Positions 32,220 to 41,102 of a stretch of DNA of 64,000 nucleotides are shown one piece after another; positions within the stretch are counted from its first letter, which is position 1, and each line of letters opens with the position of its first letter. Source of the stretch: Hyphomicrobiales bacterium (lineage in GTDB: Bacteria; Pseudomonadota; Alphaproteobacteria; Rhizobiales; Beijerinckiaceae). The stretch covers positions 343,365 through 407,364 of the forward strand of contig UBNE01000003.1 of assembly GCA_900466745.1 (NCBI GenBank), read 5' to 3'. Both the position numbers and the translations under genes were made by a program. The notes beneath the pieces are model-generated. The model searched no databases, had not been told where the DNA came from, and saw only the letters and a program-made list of their open reading frames with translations.

Positions 32220-34025
32220 ATGGCCTCGCTCTCGTCCTATCGCCGCCAGCAATGGCTCATCGTCGCCGTCGCGCTCGTCTATCTCACGGTCGCGCTGCTC
32301 GTCCCGAGCTCCTATTACCAGCTCATCATCGCGCAGGTCGTGCTCTGGGCGACGCTCGGCGCGGCCTGGAACATCCTCTCCGGCTATAGCGGCCTCGTCT
32401 CCTTCGGGCATGCCGTCTTCTGGGGGCTCGGCGCCTATACCGTCGCGCTGGGCATGGTGTTCTTCAACATCTCGCCCTGGCTCGGTATCCCGCTCGGCGT
32501 CGTCGTCGGCGTCACCGCTGCCGCCATCATCGGGCGCATCACCTTCCGGCTGACCGGGCATTATTTCGCCCTGGCGATGCTCGCCTATCCGCTGTCGATC
32601 CTCTACCTGTTCGAGTGGATGGGCTTCCAGGAGGTCTCGCTGCCGATCAAGCGCGAGAACCCCGTCGCCTACATGCAGTTCCAGGACCCGCGGGTCTATT
32701 GCGTGCTGGCGCTCGTGCTGCTGACGGCCTGCCTGTTCACGGCGCTGCGGGTGGAGCATTCGCGCTTCGGCATGTCGCTGCTCGCCATCAAGCAGAACGA
32801 GCGGGCGGCCGAGGCTTCCGGCATCAACACGCTGAAGTGGAAGATGCTCGCGATCATGCTGAGCGGCGGCTTCGCGGCCGCGCCCGGCGGGCTCTATGCG
32901 GTGCTGCTGCTGATCGTAACGCCGCCTTCCGTGTTCGGCGTGGCCGTCTCGTCGCTGGCGCTGATCGTGACCCTCTTCGGCGGCATCGGCTCGATCTGGG
33001 GGCCCGTGATCGGAGCCTCGATCCTGATCCCGCTGGCGGAGGTGCTGCACGGCGAGTTCGGCGACAAGGTGCCGGGCATCCAGGGCGTCGTCTATGGCCT
33101 CGCCATCATCGTGACGATCCTGTTCGCGCAGCAGGGCGTCTACTGGCGCGTGCGCGACTATCTGCGCGGCAGACGCGGCGGGGAGCTTACGGAAACGGCC
33201 CCTGCACCGGAGGCCGAGCCGGCTGCTCCGGTGATCACGCTTCCGGTCGGCAAGGCCGGGGGCAAGGCGTCGGAAAACGCCGAGCCGATGTTGCAGCTCT
33301 CCGGGGTCAGCCGACGCTTCGGCGGCCTGCTTGCCCTGAACGAGGTCGCCCTGAACGTCCAGCGTGGCACCATCCATGGCGTCATCGGCCCGAATGGGGC
33401 CGGCAAGACGACCCTGTTCAACACGATCAACGGCTTTCTCGCTCCCAGTGCCGGCTCGATCCGCTTCGAGGGGCGCGAGGTCGTCGGCTTGAGGCCGGAT
33501 CAGCTCTGCAAGCTCGGTATCGGCCGCACCTTCCAGATCGTGCGCCCCTTCGCCCGGATGAGCGTGCTGCAGAACATCGTCGTCGGCTCCTATGTGAACA
33601 CGACGAGCGATGCGGAGGCCGAGCAGAGGGCGTGGGAGGCGATCCACCGCGTCGGGCTGACGAAGGAGGCGCATGTCGCCGCCGGCAACCTGACCACCAA
33701 GCAGTTGCGGCTGATGGAGCTCGCCCGCGCGCTCGCCCCGCGCCCGAAGCTGCTGCTGCTCGACGAAACCCTGGCCGGGCTCGCCGAAGCCGAGCTCGAC
33801 GGCATCCTGAGCGTGGTGCGCCAGCTCTGCGACCAGGGCGTCACCATCGTCATCATCGAACACACCATGCAGGCGATGGCACGCCTGGCACATCATTTCA
33901 CGGTTCTCGACCATGGCAGCGTCATCGCCGACGGCGCGCCGCAGCAGGTCCTCAACGACCCGCGCGTGATCGAGGCCTATCTCGGAAAACGTTGGGTGGA
34001 ACGTGCTGCGCATACGGGAACTTAG
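32220..34025 (+). CDS. LivM-LivG fusion: permease and ATPase in one chain
   Basis: The 601-residue protein joins a LivM-type permease (about 1-315, with AWNILSGYSGLVSFGHA and LFGGIGSIWGPVIGA) to a LivG-type ATPase (about 355-601) through a Pro/Ala-rich linker. The ATPase has Walker A GPNGAGKTT and Walker B LLLLDETLAGL. Its signature loop reads LTTKQLRLMELARAL, lacking the usual LS-GQ glycine. A LIV subgroup has similarly altered loops, so this need not mean loss of function. It starts three bases after livH and overlaps livF by 23 bases. Confidence 0.92.
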   Translation: MASLSSYRRQQWLIVAVALVYLTVALLVPSSYYQLIIAQVVLWATLGAAWNILSGYSGLVSFGHAVFWGLGAYTVALGMVFFNISPWLGIPLGVVVGVTAAAIIGRITFRLTGHYFALAMLAYPLSILYLFEWMGFQEVSLPIKRENPVAYMQFQDPRVYCVLALVLLTACLFTALRVEHSRFGMSLLAIKQNERAAEASGINTLKWKMLAIMLSGGFAAAPGGLYAVLLLIVTPPSVFGVAVSSLALIVTLFGGIGSIWGPVIGASILIPLAEVLHGEFGDKVPGIQGVVYGLAIIVTILFAQQGVYWRVRDYLRGRRGGELTETAPAPEAEPAAPVITLPVGKAGGKASENAEPMLQLSGVSRRFGGLLALNEVALNVQRGTIHGVIGPNGAGKTTLFNTINGFLAPSAGSIRFEGREVVGLRPDQLCKLGIGRTFQIVRPFARMSVLQNIVVGSYVNTTSDAEAEQRAWEAIHRVGLTKEAHVAAGNLTTKQLRLMELARALAPRPKLLLLDETLAGLAEAELDGILSVVRQLCDQGVTIVIIEHTMQAMARLAHHFTVLDHGSVIADGAPQQVLNDPRVIEAYLGKRWVERAAHTGT

Positions 34026-34710
34026 CGTCCATTACGGGGGACTCTGCGCGCTCGACAAGGTGTCGATCGACGTCGAGGCCGGGCAATTCGTCGCGATCGT
34101 CGGCCCGAACGGTGCCGGCAAGACGACCCTGTTCAAGGCGATCTCCGGCACGGTCGGGCCCAGCGGCGGCACGATCGAGTACAAGGGGCGCGATCTGCTC
34201 GCCGTGCCGCCGCATCAGCGGCCGGCGCTCGGCATCGCCCATGTGCCGGAGCATCGGCAGGTGTTTCCGTCGATGACGGTGCTGGAGAACCTCCAGATGG
34301 GCGCCTATGCGCCGGCCGCCGCGGCGCAGTGGAAGCGCAGCCTGGAGCTGATCTACGAGCTGTTCCCGATCCTGGCGGAGCGCGGCACGCAGCTCGCCGG
34401 CACCTTGTCCGGCGGCCAGCAGCAGATGGTCGCCATCGGCCGAGGCCTCGCCAATGTGCCGGAACTGCTGATGCTGGACGAGCCCTCCATGGGCCTCGCC
34501 CCCGCCGTCGTCGACATGATCTTCGACCGCATCCAGCAGATTCACAAGGAGCGCGAGCTGACGATCCTGCTGGTCGAGCAGAGAGCGGCGGAAGCGCTGG
34601 AGAGCTGCGATCTCGGCTACGTCCTCGAGACCGGCCGCGTCGCGATGGTGGGCGACAACCAGCAACTGCTCAACGACAAGCGGCTGCAACAATCCTATCT
34701 CGGCCTCTGA
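34003..34710 (+). CDS. livF: LIV-type ABC transporter ATPase LivF
   Basis: The 235-residue ATPase has intact Walker A GPNGAGKTT, signature LSGGQQQM and Walker B LLMLDEPSMGLAP. GTG at 34003 is inside the end of the fusion gene, giving a 23-base overlap and coupled translation. Since the partner ATPase domain has a divergent signature loop, this subunit may supply the canonical one of the two ATP sites. Confidence 0.92.
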   Translation: MLRIRELSVHYGGLCALDKVSIDVEAGQFVAIVGPNGAGKTTLFKAISGTVGPSGGTIEYKGRDLLAVPPHQRPALGIAHVPEHRQVFPSMTVLENLQMGAYAPAAAAQWKRSLELIYELFPILAERGTQLAGTLSGGQQQMVAIGRGLANVPELLMLDEPSMGLAPAVVDMIFDRIQQIHKERELTILLVEQRAAEALESCDLGYVLETGRVAMVGDNQQLLNDKRLQQSYLGL

Positions 34711-34749
34711 GGCGCAGGGAGGAATCAACGATATGACGGGAGGAAGCAG

Positions 34750-35982
34750 ATGAAGTTGCACACGGTATTGCTGGCCGGGGCGGCGCTCGCCACCGGCCTG
34801 ATCCTCTCCCGAGCGGAACCTGCCTGGGCCCAGCAGAAGGACGTGAAGGCGGCGCTGATCGCACCGCTGTCCGGTCCCTGGGCGCGGCAGGGCGAGCTCG
34901 TCCGTTCCGGCGCGGAAACGGCGATCGAGGAGATCAACGAGAAGGGCGGCATCAAGGCGCTCGGCGGCGCGAAGATGCAGCTCGTCATCGCCGATGCCGG
35001 CGACACCACCGAGAAGGCCAAGAACGCGGCGCAACGCCTGCTCTCGCAGGAGCCCGAGCTGATCGGCGGCGCCGGCGCCTGGCTGAGCTCCTTCACCATG
35101 GCGATCACCGAGGTGACCGAACGGGCGCAGCTTCCCTGGCTGACCCTGTCCTATTCCGACCAGCTCACCGATCGCGGCTTCCATTACATCTTCCAGCTCT
35201 CGCCGACCGCCAGCCGCCAGTCGGAGCTGACGCTGCCGACGGTTGTGGACTTCGCCGAGAAGGCGACCGGCAAGCGGCCGAAGACGGTTGGCATGATCAG
35301 CGACAACACGGCCGGCGCCGCCAGCTTCGCGAAATGGGTGCGCGAGGGCGGAGCCGAGAAGAACGGCCTCAAGCTCGTCGTGGACGAGGTGTTCACGCCG
35401 CCGCTGGCGGATGCGACGGCGCTGATCCAGCGCGTGCGCTCGACCCGTCCGGACTTCCTGCTCGTCATTCCCTCGAACGTGCCGGACAACAAGCTGCTCT
35501 TCGAGAAGATGAACGAATTCCGCCTCGGCAAGGGCGTCGTGCCCGTCGTCGGTAACAGCGGCTCGCTGGGCGCGCCCGAACTGCTCAAGACCGTCGGCAA
35601 GGACCTGCTCGAAGGGCTGATCGTCAGCGTCGGCACCTGGAGCATGAAGGGCCAGGAGGAGATCGTCGCCCGCTACAAGAAGCGCACCAACGAGCCCTGG
35701 ATGACCCAGGACAGCCTGATGGGCTACGCCGAGATGTGGATCCTCAAGGAGGCGGTCGAGCGCGCCGGCACGGCCGACCGCGTCAAGGTCGCGGAGGAGA
35801 TCCGCAAGATGGATCTGAAGGACGGTCCCGCCGCGCTCTCCCTGCCGGGCGGCATCAAGTTCGACGAGAAGGGCCGCCGGGTCGACGCCCCGCTGGTGCT
35901 GATCCAGTGGCAGGACGGCGAGCCGAAGAGCATCGCGCCGGCAGACCGGGCCAACACCAAGGCGAATTGGCCGAAGAAATAG
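34750..35982 (+). CDS. livK: LIV-type ABC transporter periplasmic binding protein
   Basis: The 410-residue exported receptor has a signal peptide (MKLHTVLLAGAALATGLIL, cleavage near AWAQ) followed by KAALIAPLSGPWARQGEL, typical of type I ligand-binding proteins. GGGAGGAAG precedes the ATG. It is the last transporter gene of the operon, 39 bases after livF. It is clearly diverged from the other LIV receptor in the window (18628-19812), so the two importers probably take different compounds. Confidence 0.92.
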   Translation: MKLHTVLLAGAALATGLILSRAEPAWAQQKDVKAALIAPLSGPWARQGELVRSGAETAIEEINEKGGIKALGGAKMQLVIADAGDTTEKAKNAAQRLLSQEPELIGGAGAWLSSFTMAITEVTERAQLPWLTLSYSDQLTDRGFHYIFQLSPTASRQSELTLPTVVDFAEKATGKRPKTVGMISDNTAGAASFAKWVREGGAEKNGLKLVVDEVFTPPLADATALIQRVRSTRPDFLLVIPSNVPDNKLLFEKMNEFRLGKGVVPVVGNSGSLGAPELLKTVGKDLLEGLIVSVGTWSMKGQEEIVARYKKRTNEPWMTQDSLMGYAEMWILKEAVERAGTADRVKVAEEIRKMDLKDGPAALSLPGGIKFDEKGRRVDAPLVLIQWQDGEPKSIAPADRANTKANWPKK

Positions 35983-36097
35983 GCTGCCCGAAAACCGCTC
36001 TCCGGCGGAGACTCCCCTCGCTTCCGCTCCGGCGCGAAGGGAACCCGCCGGCTCTCCCGTTCGATCCCTGCCTCAGCCGCTGGAAAGAGCCCGTCCC

Positions 36098-37192
36098 GTG
36101 TCCGATTACGTCTATGTTCCGCAGAACGCCCCGCTCTTCAGGGGCAACTTCCCGCGCGTGCTGACCGACAACGACGCCTGGCTCGGCGACAGCGGCGGCA
36201 AGGAGGCGGTGGTCGATCCCGATCTGCCGATCATTGATGCGCATCACCATCTCTGGGACAATGCCAATGGCCGCTATCTGCTGCACGAGATCGCGGCCGA
36301 TATCGAGGCGGGCGGCCATCGCGTCCTCGGCACGGTGCATGTTCAGGCCAGTTCGATGCTGCGCGCGAAGGGCCCCGCAGAGCTGCGCGTCCTCGGCGAG
36401 ACCGAGTTCCTGCGCGGCGTCGCGGCGATGTCGGCCAGCGGCGGCTACGGCCCGGCACAGGTCTGTGCGGGCATCGTCGGCGAGACAGATTTCCGGTTGG
36501 GCGACGCCACGGGTGCCGTGCTCGACGCCCATATCGAGGCGGGCGGCGGCCGCTTCCGGGGCATCCGCCAGAACACCACCTGGCTCGCCGAGGAGGAGCT
36601 GTCGCGGTATCTGCCGCATGCCCATGACCGAGGGATTCTCGAAGACCCGGCTTTCCGGCGCGGCTTCGCGCAACTGGCGCCGCGGGATCTGAGCTTCGAC
36701 GCCTGGGTCTTCCATACGCAGCTCGACGAGCTCATCCGGCTGGCCGGGGCATTCCCGGATACGCGGATCGTTATGAACCATGTCGGCGGCCGTCTCGGCA
36801 TCGGCAGCTACGCCTTCCGCTACGAGGAGGAGCGCGCGCGTTGGGAAGCGTCGCTGCGGGAGCTGGCGAAGCATCCGAACGTCCATCTCAAGATCGGCGG
36901 GCTTGGCATGGTCTATGGCGGCTTCGGCTTCCACGCCTTGCCCGGCCCACTCGATTCGGAAACCCTCGCCCGGGTCTGGAAGCCCTTCATCATGACCGGC
37001 ATCGACGCCTTCGGCCCCGAACGCTGCATCATGGAAAGCAACTTCCCCGTCGACCGGCAGACCTGCAGCTATCGCGTGCTCTGGAACGCGCTGAAGACAG
37101 CGGTCGCCGATTTCTCCGGCGAGGAGCGCCTGGCGATGTTCTATCGCAACGCCCGCAGCTTCTACCGGCTCGACGAGCTCCCCGCGCTCTGA
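36098..37192 (+). CDS. Amidohydrolase family 2 (TIM-barrel metal-dependent hydrolase/decarboxylase)
   Basis: The 364-residue protein has the metal motif IIDAHHHLWD (His49/His51), the conserved FRGIRQNT strand, VMNHVGG and the C-terminal RCIMESNFPVD, all typical of the amidohydrolase-2 group that hydrolyses lactones or decarboxylates aromatic acids. Start is GTG at 36098 after AAAGAG. It follows the LIV receptor by 115 bases and precedes an SMP-30 lactonase by 32. The trio fits uptake and opening of a cyclic ester or sugar-acid lactone. No signal peptide is seen. Confidence 0.85.
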   Translation: MSDYVYVPQNAPLFRGNFPRVLTDNDAWLGDSGGKEAVVDPDLPIIDAHHHLWDNANGRYLLHEIAADIEAGGHRVLGTVHVQASSMLRAKGPAELRVLGETEFLRGVAAMSASGGYGPAQVCAGIVGETDFRLGDATGAVLDAHIEAGGGRFRGIRQNTTWLAEEELSRYLPHAHDRGILEDPAFRRGFAQLAPRDLSFDAWVFHTQLDELIRLAGAFPDTRIVMNHVGGRLGIGSYAFRYEEERARWEASLRELAKHPNVHLKIGGLGMVYGGFGFHALPGPLDSETLARVWKPFIMTGIDAFGPERCIMESNFPVDRQTCSYRVLWNALKTAVADFSGEERLAMFYRNARSFYRLDELPAL

Positions 37193-37224
37193 GCGGGGAG
37201 GCGGCTTGGAAGAGGACCCGACGG

Positions 37225-38169
37225 ATGAGCGAGCAACGTCTCCTGGCCAGCGGCCTGCAGTTTCCGGAAGGGCCGATCGCCTGTTCCGACGGTTCCGTGC
37301 TGATCGTCGAGATCGAGCGCAGGACCGTCACCCGGGTCCATGCCGACGGGCGTATCGAGATCGTTGCCGAGCTCGAAGGCGGGCCGAACGGTCTGGCGTT
37401 AGGGCCGGATGGAGCCCTCTACATCTGCAACAATGGCGGTTTCCTGTTCCAGAAGCTCTCCGGCTTCAACCGGACCAAGCCCGGCGTGCCGGACGGCTAT
37501 ATCGGCGGCTGGATCGAGCGGCTCGACCTCGCGACCGGCGAGCGGCGCGTGCTTTACACCCATTGCGACGAGACCGCGCTGGTCGGGCCCAACGACCTCG
37601 TCTTCGACACCCATGGCGGCTTCTACTTCACCGATATGGGCAAGACCTATCCGCGGATGCGGATCAATGGCGGGCTCTACTACGCCATGGCCGACGGCTC
37701 GCGTATCGTCGAGATCGCCTATCCGATGATCATGCCGAACGGCACCGGCCTGTCGCCCGACGGGACGGTGCTCTATGCGGCCGAGACGGAAACGGGCCGC
37801 CTCTGGGCCTTCGACCTCGAGGCGCCGGGCGTGGTCCGTCCTGCGCCCTTTCCGTCGCCGCATGGCGGGCGCATCCTCTGCACCCTGCCGGGCTATCAGC
37901 GTTTCGACAGCCTGGCCGTCTCGGCCAACGGAAATATCTGCGTCGCCACGCTGGTCTCCGGCTGCATCTCCGTGGTGAGCCCGCAAGGGCAACTGCTCCG
38001 GCAGGTCCCGACCGGCGACCTCTTCACCACGAACATCTGCTTCGGCGGCCCCGACCTCAAGACCGCCTACATCACGCTTTCCGGTACGGGGCGACTCATC
38101 GCGATGCCCTGGCCGGAGCCGGGACTGAAGCTCGCCGGCAGCGAAGGGGGAGGCCGGGAAGTCGCCTAG
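37225..38169 (+). CDS. SMP-30/gluconolactonase-family hydrolase
   Basis: The 314-residue six-bladed propeller protein carries the family's metal ligands: FPEGP (Glu15), GGPNGLALGPDG, GPNDLVFD and NGTGLSPDG. These enzymes hydrolyse lactones with a divalent metal. ATG at 37225 is chosen because the protein then begins at the first blade (MSEQRLLASGLQ); a longer frame upstream overlaps the amidohydrolase. It is the last gene of the LIV string. The family is certain and the substrate open. Confidence 0.88.
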   Translation: MSEQRLLASGLQFPEGPIACSDGSVLIVEIERRTVTRVHADGRIEIVAELEGGPNGLALGPDGALYICNNGGFLFQKLSGFNRTKPGVPDGYIGGWIERLDLATGERRVLYTHCDETALVGPNDLVFDTHGGFYFTDMGKTYPRMRINGGLYYAMADGSRIVEIAYPMIMPNGTGLSPDGTVLYAAETETGRLWAFDLEAPGVVRPAPFPSPHGGRILCTLPGYQRFDSLAVSANGNICVATLVSGCISVVSPQGQLLRQVPTGDLFTTNICFGGPDLKTAYITLSGTGRLIAMPWPEPGLKLAGSEGGGREVA

Positions 38170-38363
38170 TATCGACATCGTGGGGGTGGAAGTGGGCGCG
38201 TCGCGCGCGGGGCGCCTCCGTTTGTTGGCGGGGCAGAGCCGCCGCGGGCCTTGGTTCATCTCGATGGGTGCCCGATCGGGACTCCGTCGCAGCAGCAGCT
38301 CGAAAGGCCCTGGCTTTTCCTCTCGCTGGCGGCAGATGCCGAGGGTTTGCGCAACCTTTCCCC

Positions 38364-38391
38364 TTGACCCGGCATTCGCTTGCGTTAGACC
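38364..38391 (+). promoter_or_regulatory. Possible sigma-70 promoter of the tRNA gene
   Basis: TTGACC (38364-38369) and TAGACC (38386-38391) are separated by 16 bases and end about 20 bases before the tRNA. The -35 is good and the -10 poor, so this is tentative. The rest of 38170-38411 shows no gene. Confidence 0.35.
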
Positions 38392-38411
38392 TCCCTCGGA
38401 GCCTGCCTCCC

Positions 38412-38488
<77 letters not shown>

Positions 38489-38584
38489 TTGGAATCATTC
38501 AGCTTCGACGAAAAGTGACCCTCTCAATTATCGCTTAAATGGCCATTTGGACAGGATTGATCGCGGAGACTCGGACGACCTAGG

Positions 38585-39146
38585 ATCGGCCTGCTGATCC
38601 TGCTTGGGGGCGGAGCAGCGGGAGCCGATGCGCTGCTGTCGCGATCACAGTGGATCGTGGCTTCAGCGCGGCCGAGGTCGGCTGGATCGTCGGTACACTC
38701 GGCATGGCCTGCACCCTGCCGGTGAGCGGGGCCGGCTGGCTGGCTTGTTCGCTATTTCGGAGCGCGTTGCCGGTCCTGGCTGGGCTTTATCTGCTGAAGG
38801 CCATGGTTACGGCGGCTCTCGTCTTGTCCTTCAGCTTCCCGCCTGCAGCCGTGGCCGGGTTGGTGGTGGCCGACTGTGCCATATCGGGCTCGCTGATGGT
38901 CGTGATGTATCAACTGTCCATGAGCTACGCAGCGTCGGAACGCGCTGTCACCGATTACGGCTTACGGACGTCGCTGGAAGCGGCGCTACGCCAGGCGGGA
39001 GGGCTCATCGCCGGTCAGGGGGTGATCTGCTCGGTTATGCCTCGACCTTAGCGCTTCGCGCCTTCTGTGCCGTAGGGTCAAGCAAAAGCCATGACAAGAC
39101 CCGCGAAGAGATTGCCTGGCTAATCAGGAACTCGTCGCCACTTTGA
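38585..39146 (+). pseudogene. Decayed MFS transporter, siderophore-importer type
   Basis: Membrane-protein pieces lie in at least three frames: GLLILLGGGAAGADALL, then VAITVDRGFSAAEVGWIVGTLG up to LRQAGGLIAG, then GDLLGYASTLALRAFCAV. In order they give the C-terminal half of a 12-helix major facilitator protein, most like the RhtX/FptX siderophore importers (MVVMYQLSMSYAASE then TDYGLRTSLEAA). The N-terminal half is missing and there are two or more frameshifts. Its place just before fecI-fecR-fecA suggests an ancestral siderophore importer now replaced by FhuDB. Confidence 0.7.
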
Positions 39147-39276
39147 CGATTGGGCTAGCCATGGCGGGCCGGGGTATCCATTCCGCTGTCGTCTGACGTA
39201 CCTTTCGCCATTGCGCTTGAACACCACTTTCAATAACGGACGTACTCAGATAGTGGGGCGCCATCTCATGGCAAAT

Positions 39277-39293
39277 AATAGAATAATTATAAA
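39277..39293. promoter_or_regulatory. Possible Irr-type iron box upstream of fecI
   Basis: On the minus strand this reads TTTATAATTATTCTATT, matching the alphaproteobacterial iron control element (TTTAGAA-N3-TTCTAAA, bound by Irr) in 14 of 17 positions. It is about 45 bases before the fecI start in an AT-rich patch. The match is by eye. Confidence 0.45.
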
Positions 39294-39335
39294 CTTTGAG
39301 ATTGGCCTGATTGCTTCAGATCAAGGTGACCTGCC

Positions 39336-39842
39336 TTGAGATACGTAGAGACGAATCTGAGTGTCTATCTCAATCATCGTGCTGAGCTCCTCGACTACGC
39401 CACCGCGATTGTCGGTGACCGCAGCCATGGCGAGGACGTCGTCCAGGAAGCGTTTTTGCGCCTGAGATCCGCTGCCGCCGACCGGACGCTGGAGGAGCCG
39501 CTCGGCTATCTGCGGCGCATCATCCGTAACCTCGCCATAGACTGGGTTCGTCGGTTGGCGAGGGAAGGCAAGCTCCTGGCGCCGGCGGGCATCGACGAGG
39601 CGATCGTCGAGGAGCGCCCGTCGCCGGAAGCGGCTCTGGCGCATCGCGACGAGTTGCGTATCGTGCTGGCGGCCATGGCGGAGCTGCCGGAGCGGACGCG
39701 CGCAGCTCTCGAGATGCACCGTTTCGACGGTCTCAAGCTCAAGGAGATCGCCTCTCGCTTGGGCGTCTCCGTCGCCCTCGCCCATGCGCTTGTCTATGAG
39801 GGGCTGGAGCATTGTCGCGAGCGGCTGTCGCGCGGAACGTGA
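39336..39842 (+). CDS. fecI: FecI-type ECF sigma factor
   Basis: The 168-residue sigma factor has region 2 (YATAIVGDRSHGEDVVQEAFLRL) and region 4 (LPERTRAALEMHRFDGLKLKEIASRLGVS) and none of the other sigma-70 regions. TTG at 39336 follows AAGGTGA with seven-base spacing. It probably directs transcription of the FecA-type receptor when the receptor-FecR relay is active. The order fecI-fecR-fecA is the classic arrangement. Candidate target promoters lie at 39860-39888 and 41007-41035. Confidence 0.9.
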   Translation: MRYVETNLSVYLNHRAELLDYATAIVGDRSHGEDVVQEAFLRLRSAAADRTLEEPLGYLRRIIRNLAIDWVRRLAREGKLLAPAGIDEAIVEERPSPEAALAHRDELRIVLAAMAELPERTRAALEMHRFDGLKLKEIASRLGVSVALAHALVYEGLEHCRERLSRGT

Positions 39843-39859
39843 ATCCGGGCGCCACCTTG

Positions 39860-39888
39860 TCTGAAAAATTCTTCTTTCGATTCGTTCT
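39860..39888 (+). promoter_or_regulatory. Candidate FecI-dependent promoter before fecR
   Basis: TCTGAAAAA (39860-39868) and TTCGTTCT (39881-39888) are separated by 12 bases. The same two blocks with the same spacing precede fecA at 41007-41035. GAAAA at -35 fits FecI-type sigma factors. Transcription would begin around 39894-39897, at or after the annotated fecR ATG, so a later fecR start may be used from this promoter. Confidence 0.6.
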
Positions 39889-39892
39889 ATAA

Positions 39893-40969
39893 ATGAGCGT
39901 CATCGCCAGCGGCGAATCGTTCGGTCGGTCGGCAATGGCGAGGCCTCCTGGGAGATATCCGATTAGAGCGGACGACGACAGCACACCCAAACGGGAAGCC
40001 CTTCAGTGGCTGATCGCGCGGCAGGAGGATGCCGATGATCCGGACGTCAAGGCTCGCTTCAGGGCGTGGCTGGCGCGCGATCCGAGGAATGCCGAAGCCT
40101 GGACGGAGGCACAACATCTGTGGGGCGTGCTGGGCGAAGCGCGCGCGCCGGCCGGCCGGCCGGTGGAAACGGCGCAGCCATCGCGCTCCCGCTTCCCGCA
40201 GGGCCGCACCGCCCGTTCGCCAGTCTCGGCACGGCGACGCTTGCGATCCGGGCGCCTCGTCGTGGCGGCGGCCGGCCTCGTCGCCGGCTGTTTGGCCGTG
40301 ATGTTCCAGCCGGCGATCGATGTTTGGCTGCGCGCCGACTACAGCACCGGCATTGCCGAGATCCGGGAGATCCGCCTGGACGACGGCAGCATTGCGGTCC
40401 TCGGCGCCGGCAGCGCCCTCGATGTGGCCTATGAGCCAAAACGCCGCTATGTGCGGCTGCTCTCTGGCGAAGCCTATTTCGAGGTGAAACCGGACGCCAC
40501 ACGGCCTTTCCAGGTTGCCGCCGGCGAAGTCGATAGCACCGTGCTCGGCACTGCTTTCGACGTTCGCCTGGGATCGGACGCGGTTTCAGTCGCCGTCAAT
40601 CACGGCCGCGTGGCGGTGGCCTCTCCGGTCGCCGCGGCGGCACTGGCGGCTCCCCTCGGCGCCGGAGACTGGGTCCGCGTCGCATCGGACGGCGCGGTCC
40701 AGCGTGGCAAGGATCTTCCGGAACTGGTCGGTGGCTGGCGCAGCGGGATGCTGGCTGTCAGGGATCGAGCGATCGCCGATGTCGTCGAGGAGATCGGGCG
40801 GCATTATCGCGGCAAGATTCTCCTCGCTGGCGGCGAAATCGCCAGTAAGCGCGTAACGGGCGTCTATGATCTGCGCCGGCCGGCCGATGCGCTCCAGGCG
40901 ATCGCGCAGGCACATGGCGCGCGCCTGCACCGAGTCGGCCCGTGGCTGCTCGTCCTGTCCGGCTGGTGA
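39893..40969 (+). CDS. fecR: FecR-type anti-sigma regulator
   Basis: The 358-residue protein has a cytoplasmic N-terminal part with WLARDPRNAEAWTEAQHLW, one membrane helix near 120-145 (LVVAAAGLVAGCLAVMF) and a periplasmic FecR domain with EIREIRLDDGSIAVLGAGSAL and YVRLLSGEAYFEV. It holds FecI inactive until the TonB receptor signals. ATG at 39893 lacks a binding site and lies where the predicted promoter would start transcripts; ATG at 39935 is an alternative. It is 50 bases after fecI. Confidence 0.9.
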   Translation: MSVIASGESFGRSAMARPPGRYPIRADDDSTPKREALQWLIARQEDADDPDVKARFRAWLARDPRNAEAWTEAQHLWGVLGEARAPAGRPVETAQPSRSRFPQGRTARSPVSARRRLRSGRLVVAAAGLVAGCLAVMFQPAIDVWLRADYSTGIAEIREIRLDDGSIAVLGAGSALDVAYEPKRRYVRLLSGEAYFEVKPDATRPFQVAAGEVDSTVLGTAFDVRLGSDAVSVAVNHGRVAVASPVAAAALAAPLGAGDWVRVASDGAVQRGKDLPELVGGWRSGMLAVRDRAIADVVEEIGRHYRGKILLAGGEIASKRVTGVYDLRRPADALQAIAQAHGARLHRVGPWLLVLSGW

Positions 40970-41006
40970 GGCCGGTCGTTTCGCGAACATCGCTCTCCGG
41001 CCTTTT

Positions 41007-41035
41007 TCTGAAAAACGCTGCGACCGCTTCGTTCT
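41007..41035 (+). promoter_or_regulatory. Candidate FecI-dependent promoter before fecA
   Basis: TCTGAAAAA (41007-41015) and TTCGTTCT (41028-41035) repeat the element before fecR with the same 12-base spacing, while the bases between are unrelated. Conservation of blocks but not spacer supports a promoter and argues against a simple duplication. It ends 67 bases before the fecA start. Confidence 0.65.
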
Positions 41036-41102
41036 TTCAGCGAGGGTTTGTTGCGGCGCTAACGCGCCGCCCTTCGCGCCCGGGAACGAAGAGGTCTTGC
41101 GA

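Noticed and set aside
31266..34013. A 915-codon minus-strand open frame opposite the second LIV operon
   Set aside because: Its composition is low-complexity and acidic/basic with no recognisable fold, and the plus strand encodes intact transporter proteins.
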